This document shows positions 11,761 through 23,969 of a stretch of DNA of 64,000 nt, one piece after another. Position numbers and translations under genes: made by a program. Numbering within the stretch: position 1 is the first letter of the stretch; each line of letters begins with the position of its first letter. Source of the DNA: Rhizophagus irregularis (taxonomy: Eukaryota > Glomeromycota > Glomeromycetes > Glomerales > Glomeraceae); the NCBI RefSeq assembly GCF_026210795.1, contig NC_089433.1:1885001-1949000 (forward strand), read 5' to 3'. The notes under the pieces were generated by a model. That model made no database searches and had not been told where the DNA came from. It saw only the letters and a list, made by a program, of their open reading frames with translations.

Positions 11761-12019
11761 AACTCTCTCCTGAATTTTTCAAAAACGAAAATTTTCGATG
11801 AAAATAATTTTATATTATTTTTAAAAAATAATACAAGCTACTAATAAAATTTTATATTTTATATATTCCCAACTCAAAGCCCTCTACTATGTCTGGTAAC
11901 TATGCCAAGAGAGGCTGTGAAAGCCACAACCCTAACAGTAGGAAAGCTTCCCGTCAAGAACGAAAAAATAATAATAACTCCGATAACTCAAGCTCCGATG
12001 GTGAAAACACTATCCAGCA

Positions 12020-12263
12020 TAAGGTTGCTTGTCTAAACCTCTTCAAAATCCTACGATTAGTTTCGTCAAAATTTTACTATAGATTTATTATAGTTTCGGC
12101 AGAGTTTCGGCAGTTTCGGCATTTATAATAAGTTTCGGCAGTTTCGCCTTTTTCCAAAGTTTCGCCAGTTTTTTAATATAACTTTAATATAGTTTCGCCA
12201 GAATTTCGCTTTTCGGCGAAACGCCATCTTGCCTAAACCCCTAGGTTTCGGCAAGCAACCTTA
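12020..12263. mobile_element. 244-bp hAT-like MITE in LINE C ORF1
   Basis: The ends are a perfect 12-bp inverted repeat, TAAGGTTGCTTG. The 8-bp flank ATCCAGCA is duplicated at 12012-12019 and 12264-12271, while intact LINE copies have it once. The inside has short TTTCGGCAG/TTTCGCC repeats and no ORF. An 8-bp duplication suggests mobilisation by a hAT-family transposase. Its ends differ from those of the hAT element at 18850, so it belongs to another family. Confidence 0.85.
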
Positions 12264-14497
12264 ATCCAGCAGAAACGTAATCGTACGATTACCAAAAATT
12301 CTATGGAAGAAGACTACGTTGCTGATACCCAGACGGCTGACGTTGGAGTAGATGGACCTTCCTCTTCTCCTCAACAAAATATCTCTGGCGAAAATACTTT
12401 GACCTCCTCCCCGAAAAACTCTGCTGCGCCAACTGCGCCCAGTCACGTCGCGTCTACTGGAAATGTGGACGCGTCTATGCATGCGCCTTCTAACAAAGAC
12501 TTGCAACAACCCCCTAATGTGTCGCCTGATATAGATATTACTGGTGCTCCAGAAGGTGATCATACTCCCGATCCAGTGGTGACCCTTGCCATAACTAGAG
12601 ATGATTTTCAGGCTGCAGCTGCGCCAAATGCTGCTCCTGAATCTCTCAAGAAATTCCCTACCAATAAAGCCCTTATCGAGGCTGTTAATAATCTTTTTTT
12701 AGAAACATACGAGTCATTCACTGGAAAAGCTCGTATGTTTGGTTCTGGCGAGGCTAAACGCCTCGTTATCCACTTCCATACCGCTGAAGCACGTGATTTA
12801 TGCGTTGGTTCTTCTCATCCTGAGTTCTCTGACTTGATCTTTCATGTCTATGACCCTCGCCAACTTCGCTCTAATAAAGATCTCTGGGCTATCCAAGTTA
12901 CCGATATCTCTTTCTTCATTAAAAAGGATAATCTAATGGCTTACTTCAAAAAATTTGGCAATATCACCTCTTGCCGCCTTTTTTCTAGGCCCAATGCCAA
13001 AGTCCAACAAGCTCGTATCGTTTATGATCATGCCGATTCAATTGTTCGCTTTACTGATCAATGGGCTGTATACTGTTTTTCCACCTGTCTCAGGATCACT
13101 CCATGCTTCTATACTGTGGATCAAAAGGCTGCGCGCCGACAATACGTCGCCACCCTCACTCAACTTCCCCCCAATGTTAAGGATATCAACTTGGCTCCTC
13201 TTACTCATGACCTTGGTGCTAAAGCTGTCAAAGTACCGCTTTCCTTAAATTCGTACAAACCCAAAAGATGGGCCTACGTTACTTTCAATTCCCAAGAAAC
13301 CATGGATGCTGCTATGGAACAAACTGTCAGCTTCCAAGGCAAGGTGTTTTTTTGGTCCTCCCCAGATAATACTAATAAACTTTGTCACAGATGTGGCAAA
13401 TTAGGTTGTGCCCCGAATTTCTGTCCACGCAAACAAACTAGAGGACGTACTCGTACTTGCGACTCCGTGGCTAAACTCAAAGAGCGATTTAATGTCAATC
13501 AACCTCCTCGCCGCTCTATTCCCAATGCTGCTAATTCACGTTCTTGCTCCCGATCTCGCTCAAAATCAAGAGATCGATCGGCTTCTGCTTCCAGACATGA
13601 TATTAATAATTCTCAAGACCACAATAACAATATTAATAATAATAATATACCCAATCCCAATACCTCACGACATGCCCGGCATAATAGTAAAGAATGATCG
13701 GTCTCTTTTTCTTCCTCCTCTCATTCTATTACACGCACCTTGCTCCGACAAACTCCAAATTTTGCATTATCTTCTGATGATGCCAACAACATCTTAAACC
13801 TTTTGCGTGAATTGCAATGTGAAGTTGCAAATTTTCATAAACGCATCTCCGCTCTTGAACTTGCTGACTAACGGATGGCTCGAATCGAAACACACCTTGG
13901 CCTTGATCCGCTTCCTTCATCCAATGAACCTGATTTGGATCTCATGCAAGATGATGCCCCCATATCCCATGTTCCGCTTAACATTCAACCCTCTGCTAAA
14001 GCTTCCTTGCCCCCCAAAAGTATTTTAACGCGACCTCTGCCTCTAACCACTATTGTTTCTAACACGTCGCCTCCTTCTTCTCATCTTTCCCCAAATGCTC
14101 CTTCCTTTCACTAGTCGAAAAAGGACAATTCGGCCTAAATTTGACCAGGTCGAATATAGGTCGAATAATGGTCTAACCTGTGTCAAATTGAGGTCGAATT
14201 TTCGGGCGCATTTAGGGTGCCAATCGTCCCAAATTCGGACTAATTATTCGACCATTATTTAGGTTTAAATTGACCAATATTCGACCTTAAAACTTTAAGC
14301 CGAATTATGGTCTAATAACAACCCATTTATTTATGAATTTATTTTGATTTTTTTTATCAAATTTATTAAATAAATGTATTTATTAATGCTTAAATACTTT
14401 ATAATTATATTATTATTATTGCATCTATCTAATTTACAAAAAATATTGCTAATTCAAATACAATTCCACAATTACATGATTCATGTATTCGTATATA

Positions 14498-16330
14498 CGA
14501 ATCTTTGATTGTTCTTTAGCAATCCACCCGAACCTATAAAAAAAAGAGAAGAACGGTTAGTAACCGTTCATAATATTAAAAAAAATAAGAAAAAAAACCA
14601 AGATTCGTACTTACTTACGAATCTTTGGTTTTTTCCGTTCTTCAGAAGACACCTGAGACACCTGAGACCTAAAAAGAAAAGAAAAGAACGGTTATTAGTA
14701 ACCGTTCATAATAATATTAAAAAAAAATCAAAAAAATAAACCAAGATTCGTACTTACGAATCTTGGTTCTTCTTTTCCCGAAGGTCGGAAGCCCACTCCA
14801 CCCGATCCTAAAAAAAAGAAAGAACGGTTATTAGTAACCGTTCATTAATATTGAAAAAAAAATCAAAAAAAAATAAACCAAGATTCGTACTTACGAATCT
14901 TGGTTCCTCTTTTCCCAAAGGTCAGAAGCCCACCCGATCCTAAAAAAAAGAAAGAACGGTTATTAGTAACCGTTCGTAATATTAAAAAAAAAAATTAAAA
15001 AAAATAAACCAAGATTCGTACTTACGAATCTTGGTTCTTCTTTTCCCGAAGGTCGGAAGCCCACTCCACCCGATCCTAAAAAAGAAAGAACGGTTATTAG
15101 TAACCGTTCATTAATATTAAAAAAAAAATTAAAAAAAATTAAACCAAGATTCGTACTTACGAATCTTGGTTTTTCCACACAAAAGCCCGCCCGAACCTAT
15201 AAAAAAGAAAGGAACGGTTAGTAAACCGTTCCAAAATGATAAAAAAATAAAAATAAAAATAAAAAATATATAAAGATTCGTACTGTACTTACGAATCTTT
15301 ATCTTTGGGTTTTCGTTCTTCGGAAGCCCACCCGAACCTAAAAAAAAAAAGAAAGAATGGTTAGTAAACCATTCGTAATAATAATAAATAAAAAAGATTA
15401 AAGATTCGTACTTACGAATCTTTGGGTTTTCGTTCTTCGGAAGCCCACCCGAACCTATAAAAAAAAAGAAAGAATGGTTAGTAAACCATTCGTAATAATA
15501 ATAAATAAAAACAAAAATTAAAGATTCGTACTTACGAATCTTTGGGTTTTCGTTCTTCGGAAGCCCACCCGATCCTAAAAAAAAGAAAAGAACGGTTATT
15601 AGTAAACCGTTCATATATTAAAAAAAAAACAAAAAAATTAAACCAAGATTCGTACTTACTTACGAATCTTGGTTTCTTGGTTTTCCTTTCTTCGGAAGCC
15701 CACCAGATCCTAAAAAAAAGAAAGAACGGTTATTAGTAACCGTTCGTAATATTTTTTTTAAAAACAATAAAAAAAAAAATCCAAGATTCTTACGAATCTT
15801 TGGAGATTTCCGTTCTTCGGAACACGGAAGCCCACCCGAACGGCCGAACCTATAAAAAATAAAAGAACGGTTATTAGTAACCGTTCGTAATATTTTTTTA
15901 AAAAAAATAAAAAAAAATCCAAGATTCTTACGAATCTTGGAATTTTCCCGTTCTTCGGAACACGGAAGCCCATCCGATCCTAAAAAAAAGAAAAAGAACG
16001 GTTATTAGTAACCGTTCATAATATTAAAAAAAAATAAAAAAAAATAAGATTCGTACGTGAATCTTTGGGTTTTCGTTCTTCGGAAGCCCTCCCGAACCTA
16101 TAAAAAAAAATACAAGAACGGTTAGTAAACCGTTCGTAATAATAAAAAAATAACAAAAATAAATTAAAGATTTGTACTTACGAATCTTTGGGTTTTCCGT
16201 TCTTCGGAAGCCCACCCGAACCTAAAAAAAAGAAAGAACGGTTAGTAAACCGTTCATAACGATAATATTTAAAAAAAACAAAAAAAAAAAAAAATATTTG
16301 ATTCGTAATACAATACTTACGAATCTTAAA
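14498..16330. repeat. About 15 hairpin repeat units of 120-135 bp
   Basis: Each unit has two short palindromes separated by an A-rich spacer: GATTCGTACTTACGAATC and GAACGGTTAGTAAACCGTTC (variants ACGGTTATTAGTAACCGT). Between them lies GTTCTTCGGAAGCCCACCCGA. Compensating changes, such as AATGGTTAGTAAACCATT near 15360 and 15480, keep the stems paired, which suggests that the structure matters or that units were copied with it. ORFs on either strand are by-products of the repeat. Confidence 0.85.
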
Positions 16331-16359
16331 ATACTCTTTCGGAAATCCATCTCCTTTCA

Positions 16360-16870
16360 TTTTACCCTTCCCCTTTCGTTTTCCCCTTTCATTTTCCCCT
16401 TTCGTTTCACCCTTTCGTTTTCCCCTTTCGTTTTCCCCTTTCGTTTTCCCCTTTCGTTTTACCCTTTCGTTTTACCCTTTTGTTTTCCCCTTTCGTTTTC
16501 CCCTTTCTTTTCCCCTTTCGTTTTCCCCTTTCTTTTCCATTTTCCTTTTCCTTTCGTTTTACCCTATCCCTTTCGTTTTTAAGCCCTTCCCCGTTTTTAA
16601 GCTTCCCCTTTCGTTTTTAGCTTCCCCTTTCGTTTTTAGCTTCCCCTTTCGTTTTTAGCTTCCTTTCGTTTTTAGCTTCCCCTTTCGTTTTTAGCTTCCC
16701 CTTTCGTTTTTAGCTTCCCCTTTCGTTTTTAGCTTCCCCTTTCGTTTTTAGCTTCCCCTTTCATTTTTTCGCTTCCCTTTCGTTTTTAGCTTCCCCTTTC
16801 ATTTTTTCGCTTCCCTTTCATTTTTCGCTTCCCCTCTCGTTTTCTCTTCCCTTTCGTTTTCACTTCCTCT
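16360..16870. repeat. Pyrimidine-rich tandem tract (CCCCTTTCGTTTT)
   Basis: About 500 bp are almost pure C/T on the + strand. The first half repeats CCCCTTTCGTTTT (11-13 bp) and the second half AGCTTCCCCTTTCGTTTTT (about 19 bp). It lies inside the CACTA-like element after the hairpin array. Such mirror-like pyrimidine tracts can form triplex DNA; this is a general property, not shown here. Confidence 0.8.
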
Positions 16871-17099
16871 TGAAACCTATAAAAAAACAAGAACGGCTGG
16901 TAAACCGTTCTATAATATTAAAAAAAATCCACTATTCGTAATAATACTTACGAATCTCAGTCACGTCTTGGATCTACAAAAGCAAAAAACGAAAACGTTA
17001 GTAAAACGTTTCGTTAAAAAACAACAAAATAAAATTTGAAGGTATATATATACCTTCGAAATAGGAGTCCGGCCTTCTAAATGGGCGTCTTGGACCTAC

Positions 17100-17226
17100 A
17101 AAAGAAAAAAAAAACTGAGGGACGAAGGGAAAGGGGAAAGGGGAAAAGGATAAGAAAAGTAAAGGGACGAAGGGAAGTAAAAGGAGGGAAAGAGGAACGA
17201 AGGGAAAGGGGAAGGGGAAGAAAGAA
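17100..17226. repeat. Purine-rich tract (GAAGGGAAAGGGG)
   Basis: About 125 bp of nearly pure A/G on the + strand, with repeats of AGGGAAAGGGGAA. It is roughly the complement in composition of the tract at 16360-16870, so the two could pair as an imperfect inverted repeat across about 230 bp. Confidence 0.7.
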
Positions 17227-17643
17227 AATTAAAAAAAGTTTAAAAAAGAATGCAATAAGATGATCCTTTTTTAAACTTTTAATACGCGTAACGCGTAACG
17301 CGTAACGTTTATTCAACAAGGTTGAATATATGTCTAATCGTAGATCATTACTAATTGAAGTCGAATTTTTTAATTTTAGTCGAATATAGGCCGAATTGTA
17401 TTAAGGCCGAATGTTCCTTTTTCGACTAGTGTTTACCCCATCTCCTCCACACAAGAAGAAATCAACGATCTCAAAAATAGCAGAGTCGTTATTGAAAGTA
17501 AATTGGACCAACTGACTGGTCATATCCAACAATTTATTAGCTCCATTGGTGGTGCTTCCCTGGAACAAGCTGATTCAGCTTCTTCCAATTAATTTTCTTC
17601 TTTAAATTTTTACTCCTCGACTATTTTTTATCATTGTGTTTTA

Positions 17644-18849
17644 ATGTCGGACAATAATTTTAATTATGACACCTTTGTACAAAACCCTCCCAACCTTGAC
17701 GAAGCTACTAAAATTTTTTCGCATGAATCGTTATTTTCTTTCCCTAGTAATACTTCTTTTATCTCCAATTCATTTAATATTTCTTCTTTTAATGTTAATG
17801 GCCTTAAAATGTATGGTCAAACTAAATTAGAAGAACTTTCAACTTTTTTTCTTTAAAACATATTTCCTTTGGTGGTATCGTTGATACTCATCTTCACCCC
17901 AAACAAATGAAGTTTTTATCCAAGCGCATTTCTAATTATACTGTATTCTCTTCTGATTTGGATACTTCTAAACAAATTCTTTCTTCTGGTGGTGTTTCTC
18001 TTTTTATAGAAAATTCCCTTGCTTCACATGTCCAAGATTTTAAATCTCATTCTTCACGTTTGCTTTCCGTTGATTTATATTTTAAAGGTAACGTTAAATT
18101 TCGTATATTTGTTATTTATATCCCTCTCCCTGCTGAGAGTGTTTTGCGCTCTGACACTATTGATTTGCTTATTCAACAACTTACCCTCACCAAACAATCT
18201 GGTTTTCATCATGCTGTTTGTAGCGATTTTAATATGCATTTAGACAAATAGTATCATATATATTTTAATCAACCCCAAATTGCCTCGAAATATATTCACC
18301 GATTATTTTTTCATCTCCTTTCTCATGGATATGAAGATTGTACTCCTATTAATTTTTTTAACTCCTTAGGTACCTTTCATCGCAATGACCTAGTTACTCG
18401 TGTTGATTATGTATGGTCCTGCCCTCTTCTCAAAGGATTCGCTCTCACTGCTTACATTTTTGATGCTCAAGACATTTGCACTTCTGATCATAACCCTGTC
18501 ATTACATATTATGATATGTCTTTGCTTATTGCCTCCACCAAATTGGCTCGCGCTCGACAACTTAAGCGCCAGACCCGTCGTGTCTTCAAATTTGACTCTG
18601 TTACTGACTCTCAATGGACGGATTTTACTGACTATGCTGATAATTTATGTGATGCTTCTCCTTCAACCTTTTTCTCTTGGCATATCAATCAAATGTGTGA
18701 ATATCTCCAATCACGAATCCTTAAAGCCATCAACGCTACTTTACCTTCTTCTACCGTTGGCAACAATTATACTCCTAAGGTCCCTAAAGATCTGGAAATT
18801 TTAACTCAACATTATCGGTTTCTAAATCGCCTTATGCATTCAATACGCC
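17644..18849 (+). pseudogene. LINE ORF2 part 1, copy C (EEP endonuclease)
   Basis: This N-terminal part of ORF2 has SFNVNGL, YIPLP and a damaged catalytic motif (SDFNMH instead of GDFNMH); the SDHNP sequence lies further on. Lesions are a frameshift near 17855 in a T-run and TAG at 18249-18251. The hAT element ends this segment at 18849. The same reading continues at 22018. Confidence 0.85.
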
Positions 18850-19025
18850 CAGTGATGTGCTTGGAAGGCTTCCAATGACTTTTTGTTGGAATTGGAAGGC
18901 CTGTTGGAAGATTTGGAAGTATTGGAAGATTTCAATCTTCCAATAGGTCATGTGCATTGGAAGCTTCCAATCAAAATTTTGTACTATTGGAATTGGCTAT
19001 TGGAAGATCAATACCGCTTCCAATG
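18850..19025. repeat. hAT left subterminal TTGGAAG motif cluster
   Basis: The motif TTGGAAG or its complement CTTCCAA occurs about ten times within 175 bp of the left end. hAT transposases commonly bind short subterminal motifs, so these are likely transposase sites. The spacing is irregular. Confidence 0.65.
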
Positions 19026-19108
19026 CTTCCAATACTATTTCGGTAATAGTACAATAAAAAAATTTAATCAACACGTCATTTAATCATCTTTTTCTCACGC
19101 TTTCTAAA

Positions 19109-21752
19109 ATGAGTACTAAAAGAAAATATAAACCAAAAAATCATCGTTTAACACAATATATAAAAGTGCTTGGCAAACAAAATAGTTGGAATAATTATGC
19201 TGTTTGTCTTGCATGTTCTGAAAATTTAGAAGAGAACGAACTGTCAAAGCTTACATTTACAAATAAAAAACCACAAGTAAAAAATCATTTAAAAAATTGT
19301 GCATTTTTTCGGAAAAAAATTGGTAGTCAGGAAGAAGTGGATGCTATTATTAATCTAACAGACAATGAAAGTGAGGAAATCGCAAAGAAAAAATGTTTAA
19401 TAGCAGATTCAGATTCTGGTAAGATTGGAAGAGAAAAGGTGTTAAGATACTTGGAATCTATGCAAAGTAATCTTGATACTGTATTTTTTAAAACAATAGA
19501 AGGAGAAATTTCTTCAGCTCGATCCTTTGCCTCAACATCAACAACGTCATCTAAACGCCACCTTCATCCAGTTAAAACTGGTGATAATGTAATGGGAAAT
19601 ATTCTTGTTCAGACGCCTACAAAAAAAGAGCAACCTGTTTTTGAACGTCTTTTATTAAGAGTAACAGTATCAAATGGATTTCCATTTCAATGGATCGAAA
19701 ATCAAGCAACATTGGATTTATTTGAGTTTTTAAATCCACACCTAATTTTACCAGGACGAAAAGTACTATCAAATCGTATATTGAATAATGAAACAGAAAG
19801 TGTAGATAAATTACGAAATGAAAAATTAAGTAATGATCAGATTGGTGTAACATTAGCGTTCGATGGATGGAAGAATGTATTAAATCAGCATATATTTGGA
19901 TCATTATTTATTACATCTTCGGGTGAAATTTTAATATGGAAGGCATCAGATATTAGCAGTGAAAAAGAACGTATGATTGAAATAATTCCTAAAATTGAGG
20001 ATTTAATTAAAGATGCAGGAGTTGACTTAGGTGCAAAAATAATTGCTATAATTTCAGATAGTGCAGCAGCTTATGCTGGAGCTCGGTAAGAATTAAGTAA
20101 ATTTGATTTATAAACCATCTATAACGCATTTTATATTATTATTACTGAAAAATAACTCATATTTTTTTTTTATTCATCTTTTAGACGACGACTTCGGTTA
20201 GAATATCCTCATATTATTTTCTTACCATGTTTCGCACATCAATGTCAGTTAGCGATCTGTGATATCTTTAAAGAATCACCTACATTAAAAAGTGCATCAG
20301 CAAAAGCAATCACAGTATCAGCATATTTTAAAAATGGAAATAATAGCTATTTTATCGGTAAATTACGTGATATACAAAAAGAATTATATAATAAGTATTA
20401 TTCAATTATGGTTCCATGCGAAACTAGGTGGAACAGCCATTTCTATTGTTTTAAAAGTTTAATTCGATCTAAACAGGCATTAAGGGTAATATAATTTTCT
20501 TAAATTTAATATTATTTGATTCATTCCATTTAGTTAATTTATTATTCTTATTAATATTCTTTAGAATTTGGCAATTCGGCATGAGCGTCCACAATCTACA
20601 CCAGCAGAAGCAAGTACTTCAACATCAAATAATACCAATGAAATTTATTTGAATAAAGACATTTGTAAAATTCTTCTTGATAATGATTGGTGGAATACAA
20701 TAGAATCTTTACAAGAAGTTTTATTACCTTATTGTGGCGTTTTAAATAAGCTTCAAAGTGACAAAGCACGTCTTTTTGAATTACTTCATGCATTAGGATA
20801 TTTTATTCAGTTTTGGAATCAGTTTCCAAATATTGAATTAGGTGAAAAAATGATAGAACGATTAGAAAAATGGTGGAATCAATGGGAGCAGCCATTACTT
20901 TTGCTTTCATTTATGCTCCATCCAAAGTATCGGCTTACATATTTCAATCCTAGTATTGAAAATTTGTCATTTACTACATTGGGACGCTATTTAACATATT
21001 ATTATAAGGCGTGGTTTCAGAAAAGACCAACCCGTTTATTGTTAGATTTTGAGGATTATCGCCAAAAAAATGAACCATTTGATGATGAAACTTTTGGACA
21101 ATTTGGTGGTGATGTATTCAAGTTCTGGAAGTATATTGAAGGTGATTATAAAGAATTAGCCAGTATTGCTCTAAGAATTTTCGGAATCTGTGTAAATGCT
21201 GCTTCAGTAGAACGCATGTGGTCTTCCATGGGATTTTTGCATACGAATCGTCGTAACCAATTGAATGTAAGTTCTATTAATAAATTTTAATAATAGTTAT
21301 TTAAAATTTGCTAATTTAATTAATTTTTTTAGAATGACAAAGTTTTATCAATGAGTAAACTTCGTGCATCTATTAATTTCTCACTTAGGAAAAAAGAATT
21401 GCAAAAAAATGAAGCAGAGTTTTTTGATTTAAATGCTAAACCGGTTGATGATTCTGCAGAAAATTTACAACAAAATCCTATAGATGATGAAGAAATTACT
21501 GGAGATGAAAATATTATAACTTCTGAGCGTTGGGAAAATGAACTTGCTGAATGTGAATCAATGTTAATAGAAGAAGAGATATCCCGATTGGAAGAAGAAG
21601 AAGCCTTAAGAGATAATCCAGGAAGTTTGAGAGGTGACCTTTTGACAGAATATACACATCCGGCAATTGATACTAGGGCAAAATGGGATCTTAAAACTTT
21701 ATTTAGTTCTGTTATTGATATTCCTAAATACTTATCAAACGAATCAATTTAA
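19109..21752 (+). CDS. hAT-family transposase, 799 aa, four exons
   Basis: Exons 19109-20085, 20185-20485, 20565-21266 and 21333-21752 join with GT-AG introns and correct phase to give 799 residues with no stop. The N-terminus is a BED-type zinc finger (CLACSEN...VKNHLKNC). The catalytic core shows LAFDGW (first Asp) and IISDSAAAYAGAR (second Asp), then PCFAHQ at the start of exon 2, the conserved C/H motif of the family. The C-terminal dimerisation domain is clear (ASIALRIFGICVNAASVERMWSS), followed by TNRRNQL and an acidic tail. It cuts and reinserts the flanking element and may also move related MITEs. No lesion is visible. Start chosen: first ATG of the long exon, 259 bp inside the left end. 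Confidence 0.93.
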
Positions 21753-21904
21753 ATAATAATGTTTGTTTTTTCCCATTATTTGTAACAGTTTATATATAAC
21801 ATAATTTACTAAATAAAATTTAGTTGCTCAAACTTTTAAATGTATATTTTTAAAGTTTTATTAATAAATGTCAATAAATATTTCTATTGGATAAAAAATA
21901 TGTC

Positions 21905-22017
21905 ACGTGAATTAAGTGCTTCCAATCTTCCAATAGAAATCTATTGGCGTTGGAAGGTTTGGAATTGGAAGAATTGGAAGATTCCAATAGCTTCCAATCT
22001 TCCAACGCACATCACTG
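21905..22017. repeat. hAT right subterminal TTGGAAG motif cluster
   Basis: About ten TTGGAAG/CTTCCAA motifs lie in the last 110 bp, mirroring the left end. The transposase gene ends about 150 bp before this cluster. Confidence 0.65.
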
Positions 22018-23775
22018 AATACGCCTATTGCGTAAATATCCTTCAACTTATTCTGTTGCTCACAATTATAAATGGTCTATTCACTTGCATAGACTTCAAA
22101 ACATTCTTCAATTGTATAAGAAAGTGTTCACTTCTATTCCCACCTTGCCTTCTTCTCTTTCATCATGTCGACAAGATAACTTCAAGTCACTTCTTGATAC
22201 TTTATCTAATATCTCAAAATCCTTACGAGGACTTCATTTATTACAAGAAAAAGAATTTCAAGACTCCTCCATTCGAGCTCACTTGGACGATAGAAACAAT
22301 AATTTCGAGACTGACCTTTCCTCCTTTATTGATTCAGCGCTCTCTCGTACTCATCGCCATATTACTTTAGACCGTGTCTTTATTGACCATCCTACTCAGC
22401 CTCAGTTATTAACTGATCCTAAGACCATAGATGATGCTGTTGTTAACCATTTCCAAAACTTTGTTCCGATAAAGTCCACTCCCCCGGTATCTATCGAAAC
22501 TCTACCCGATAGATGGTCTTCTGCCTATCGACCTATAGATGATGTGTCATCCTCCATCTATGATTCTTTAATGAATCCTCCTACCCTTGATGAATGGTTA
22601 TCCATCGTTTCTTCCACCCCTAATGGGAAAGCCTCTGGTCCTTCCATGATTACCTATGAAATGCTCAAACACCTTGGAACTCGTACCTCGGCTTTGCTCC
22701 TCATTTTAATTCAAGCTTGCCTTTCCAAAGCTGATATTCCCGACTTATGGTGACAAGCAATGGTTTTTCCCATTCCCAAGCCTCACGAATGGAAGTGTCA
22801 ATTAAAAAATACTCGCCCTATTACTTTACTTGAAGTGATTAGAAAATCTCTTGTCAAACTTTTTTATAATCGCCTTTCTGCTATTATGCTTCACATGATG
22901 TTCTTAAAGGTGGTAACTTCGCTGGTCTTCCTGGTAGTTCTTGCCACGACCCTATCATTACTCTAAAATCTATTATCCATGATGCTGATATCAACAAAAA
23001 TCCACTTTGGATTCTTTCCCAAGATATCTCTAAAGCTTTTGACTCGGTCGATCTGACAATGCTACGTTTTGCTCTAGAACGTATACGTCTTCCTGCTTCT
23101 GCTGTTAAGTTTATCCTTTCACTTTTCACGAAGCGCACTAATCGCGTTTTCACTGCTCATGGATCTACGCCTGCTTATAGGGTTCGCATTGGTATTGACC
23201 AAGGCGAAGTTATTTCTCCTCTTTTATGGGTTATTTATATTGATCCCTTGCTTACTGTTTTGAAGAACGAAATGATAGACCCCTATGTTCTTTCTACACC
23301 ATCTTTAATTGGTTCTTTAAGTCCTTCTCCTGATATGAAGATTAATAATTTAGTATTTATGGATGACTCTACTCTTATTTCCTCGTCAAAAGCTGGCATG
23401 GAATTTATGTTATCCATTACTGAAGAATTCTATCAGATTAATAACACTTCTGCCAATCATAACAAATATGTGTTAATTACAAATTCGTTGCCCTTGACTT
23501 CGAATTCTTCTTTATTTCCTATTACTTTTAATTTAGATTTATCATCTTTAAATAGTGTTCCTTCTATCACTATTATCCCAATTCCCATGACAACTTCTTT
23601 CCGTTTTTTAGGTGTTTGGTTCAACATTAAAAGCTCCCGTGATTTTGTCAAAAAACAACTCAAACACGAATGCTGCTCCTTTGCTGCAACCATTCGACCC
23701 GCAAAGCTTTCCTCCAAACAAGTTGTGTATTTACATAATGCTGTTCTTATACTGAAACTCGAATACCGGATGCAA
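22018..23775 (+). pseudogene. LINE ORF2 part 2, copy C (RT domain)
   Basis: This segment carries the RT domain: ISKAFDSVDLTM, GIDQGEVISPLLW and LVFMDDSTLISS. Lesions are TGA at 22750-22752 (CGA in copy D) and a frameshift near 22890. It stops after the codons for LEYRMQ at 23775, exactly where the 23.3-kb element begins, and continues at 47109 with VTHLSESDC as in copies A and D. Confidence 0.9.
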
Positions 23776-23817
23776 CATTTGCAAATTGAATACGGCGTAA
23801 TATTACAAAAATTTACG
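23776..23817 (+). repeat. Left terminal inverted repeat of the giant element
   Basis: 42 bp beginning CATTTGCAAATTGAATACGG. Aligned gaplessly with the inverted right end, 30 positions match. The repeat merges inward into the left array of TTTACG-type repeats. Confidence 0.75.
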
Positions 23818-23969
23818 CCTGCGAAATACTCCGTAAATTTACATGACCTTCGAAAAATTACGCAACAGTAATATTTCGTAATTTCAACGCAATATTTTGT
23901 AAGTTTACGCGTAATATTTCGTAGAATTACAGTGTAATATTGCCATGTATGTAAATTTTACATCGTAGA

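Larger units (their letters stand above)
14109..17431. mobile_element. 3.3-kb CACTA-like non-autonomous element
   Basis: The left end is CACTAGTCGAAAAAGG. The right end is its inverse, followed inward by a shared GGCCGAAT-type block. The target TTT is duplicated (14106-14108 and 17432-17434), and removal restores the ORF1 sequence seen in copies A and D. CACTA termini and a 3-bp duplication are the hallmarks of EnSpm/CACTA elements. There is no credible ORF. Most of the interior is hairpin repeats, a pyrimidine-rich tract and a purine-rich tract, and subterminal GGTCGAATA-type repeats lie inside both ends. Confidence 0.85.
11889..17592 (+). pseudogene. LINE ORF1, copy C (interrupted)
   Basis: The start codon and first residues match copy A ORF1. 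A 244-bp element interrupts it at 12020 and a 3.3-kb element at 14109. The frame is open at 12303-13697, covering the RRM-like segments, the CHRCGKLGCAPNFC knuckle and an SR-rich tract. It then meets TGA at 13695-13697 (CGA in copy A) and TAA at 13869-13871 (CAA in copy A). The C-terminal part resumes at 17432 and ends with TAA at 17590-17592. Confidence 0.85.
18850..22017 (+). mobile_element. Complete hAT transposon, 3,168 bp
   Basis: Terminal inverted repeats start CAGTGATGTGC on both ends, with one indel further in. The 8-bp target AATACGCC is perfectly duplicated (18842-18849 and 22018-22025). One copy rejoined restores the LINE ORF2 sequence of copies A and D. The single gene inside is intact through three introns. 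Many TTGGAAG motifs lie in both subterminal regions. Unmutated ends, duplication and gene suggest a recent insertion that may still be active. Confidence 0.95.

Noticed and set aside
14498-16330. CRISPR-like array
   Set aside because: Spacers between the repeats are not unique but are themselves repeats, unit length is too long, and the genome is eukaryotic.
14500-16360. Many ORFs on both strands of the hairpin array
   Set aside because: They are low-complexity readings (FFF, GSGGLPKNENPK) of a hairpin satellite and appear on both strands with the repeat period.
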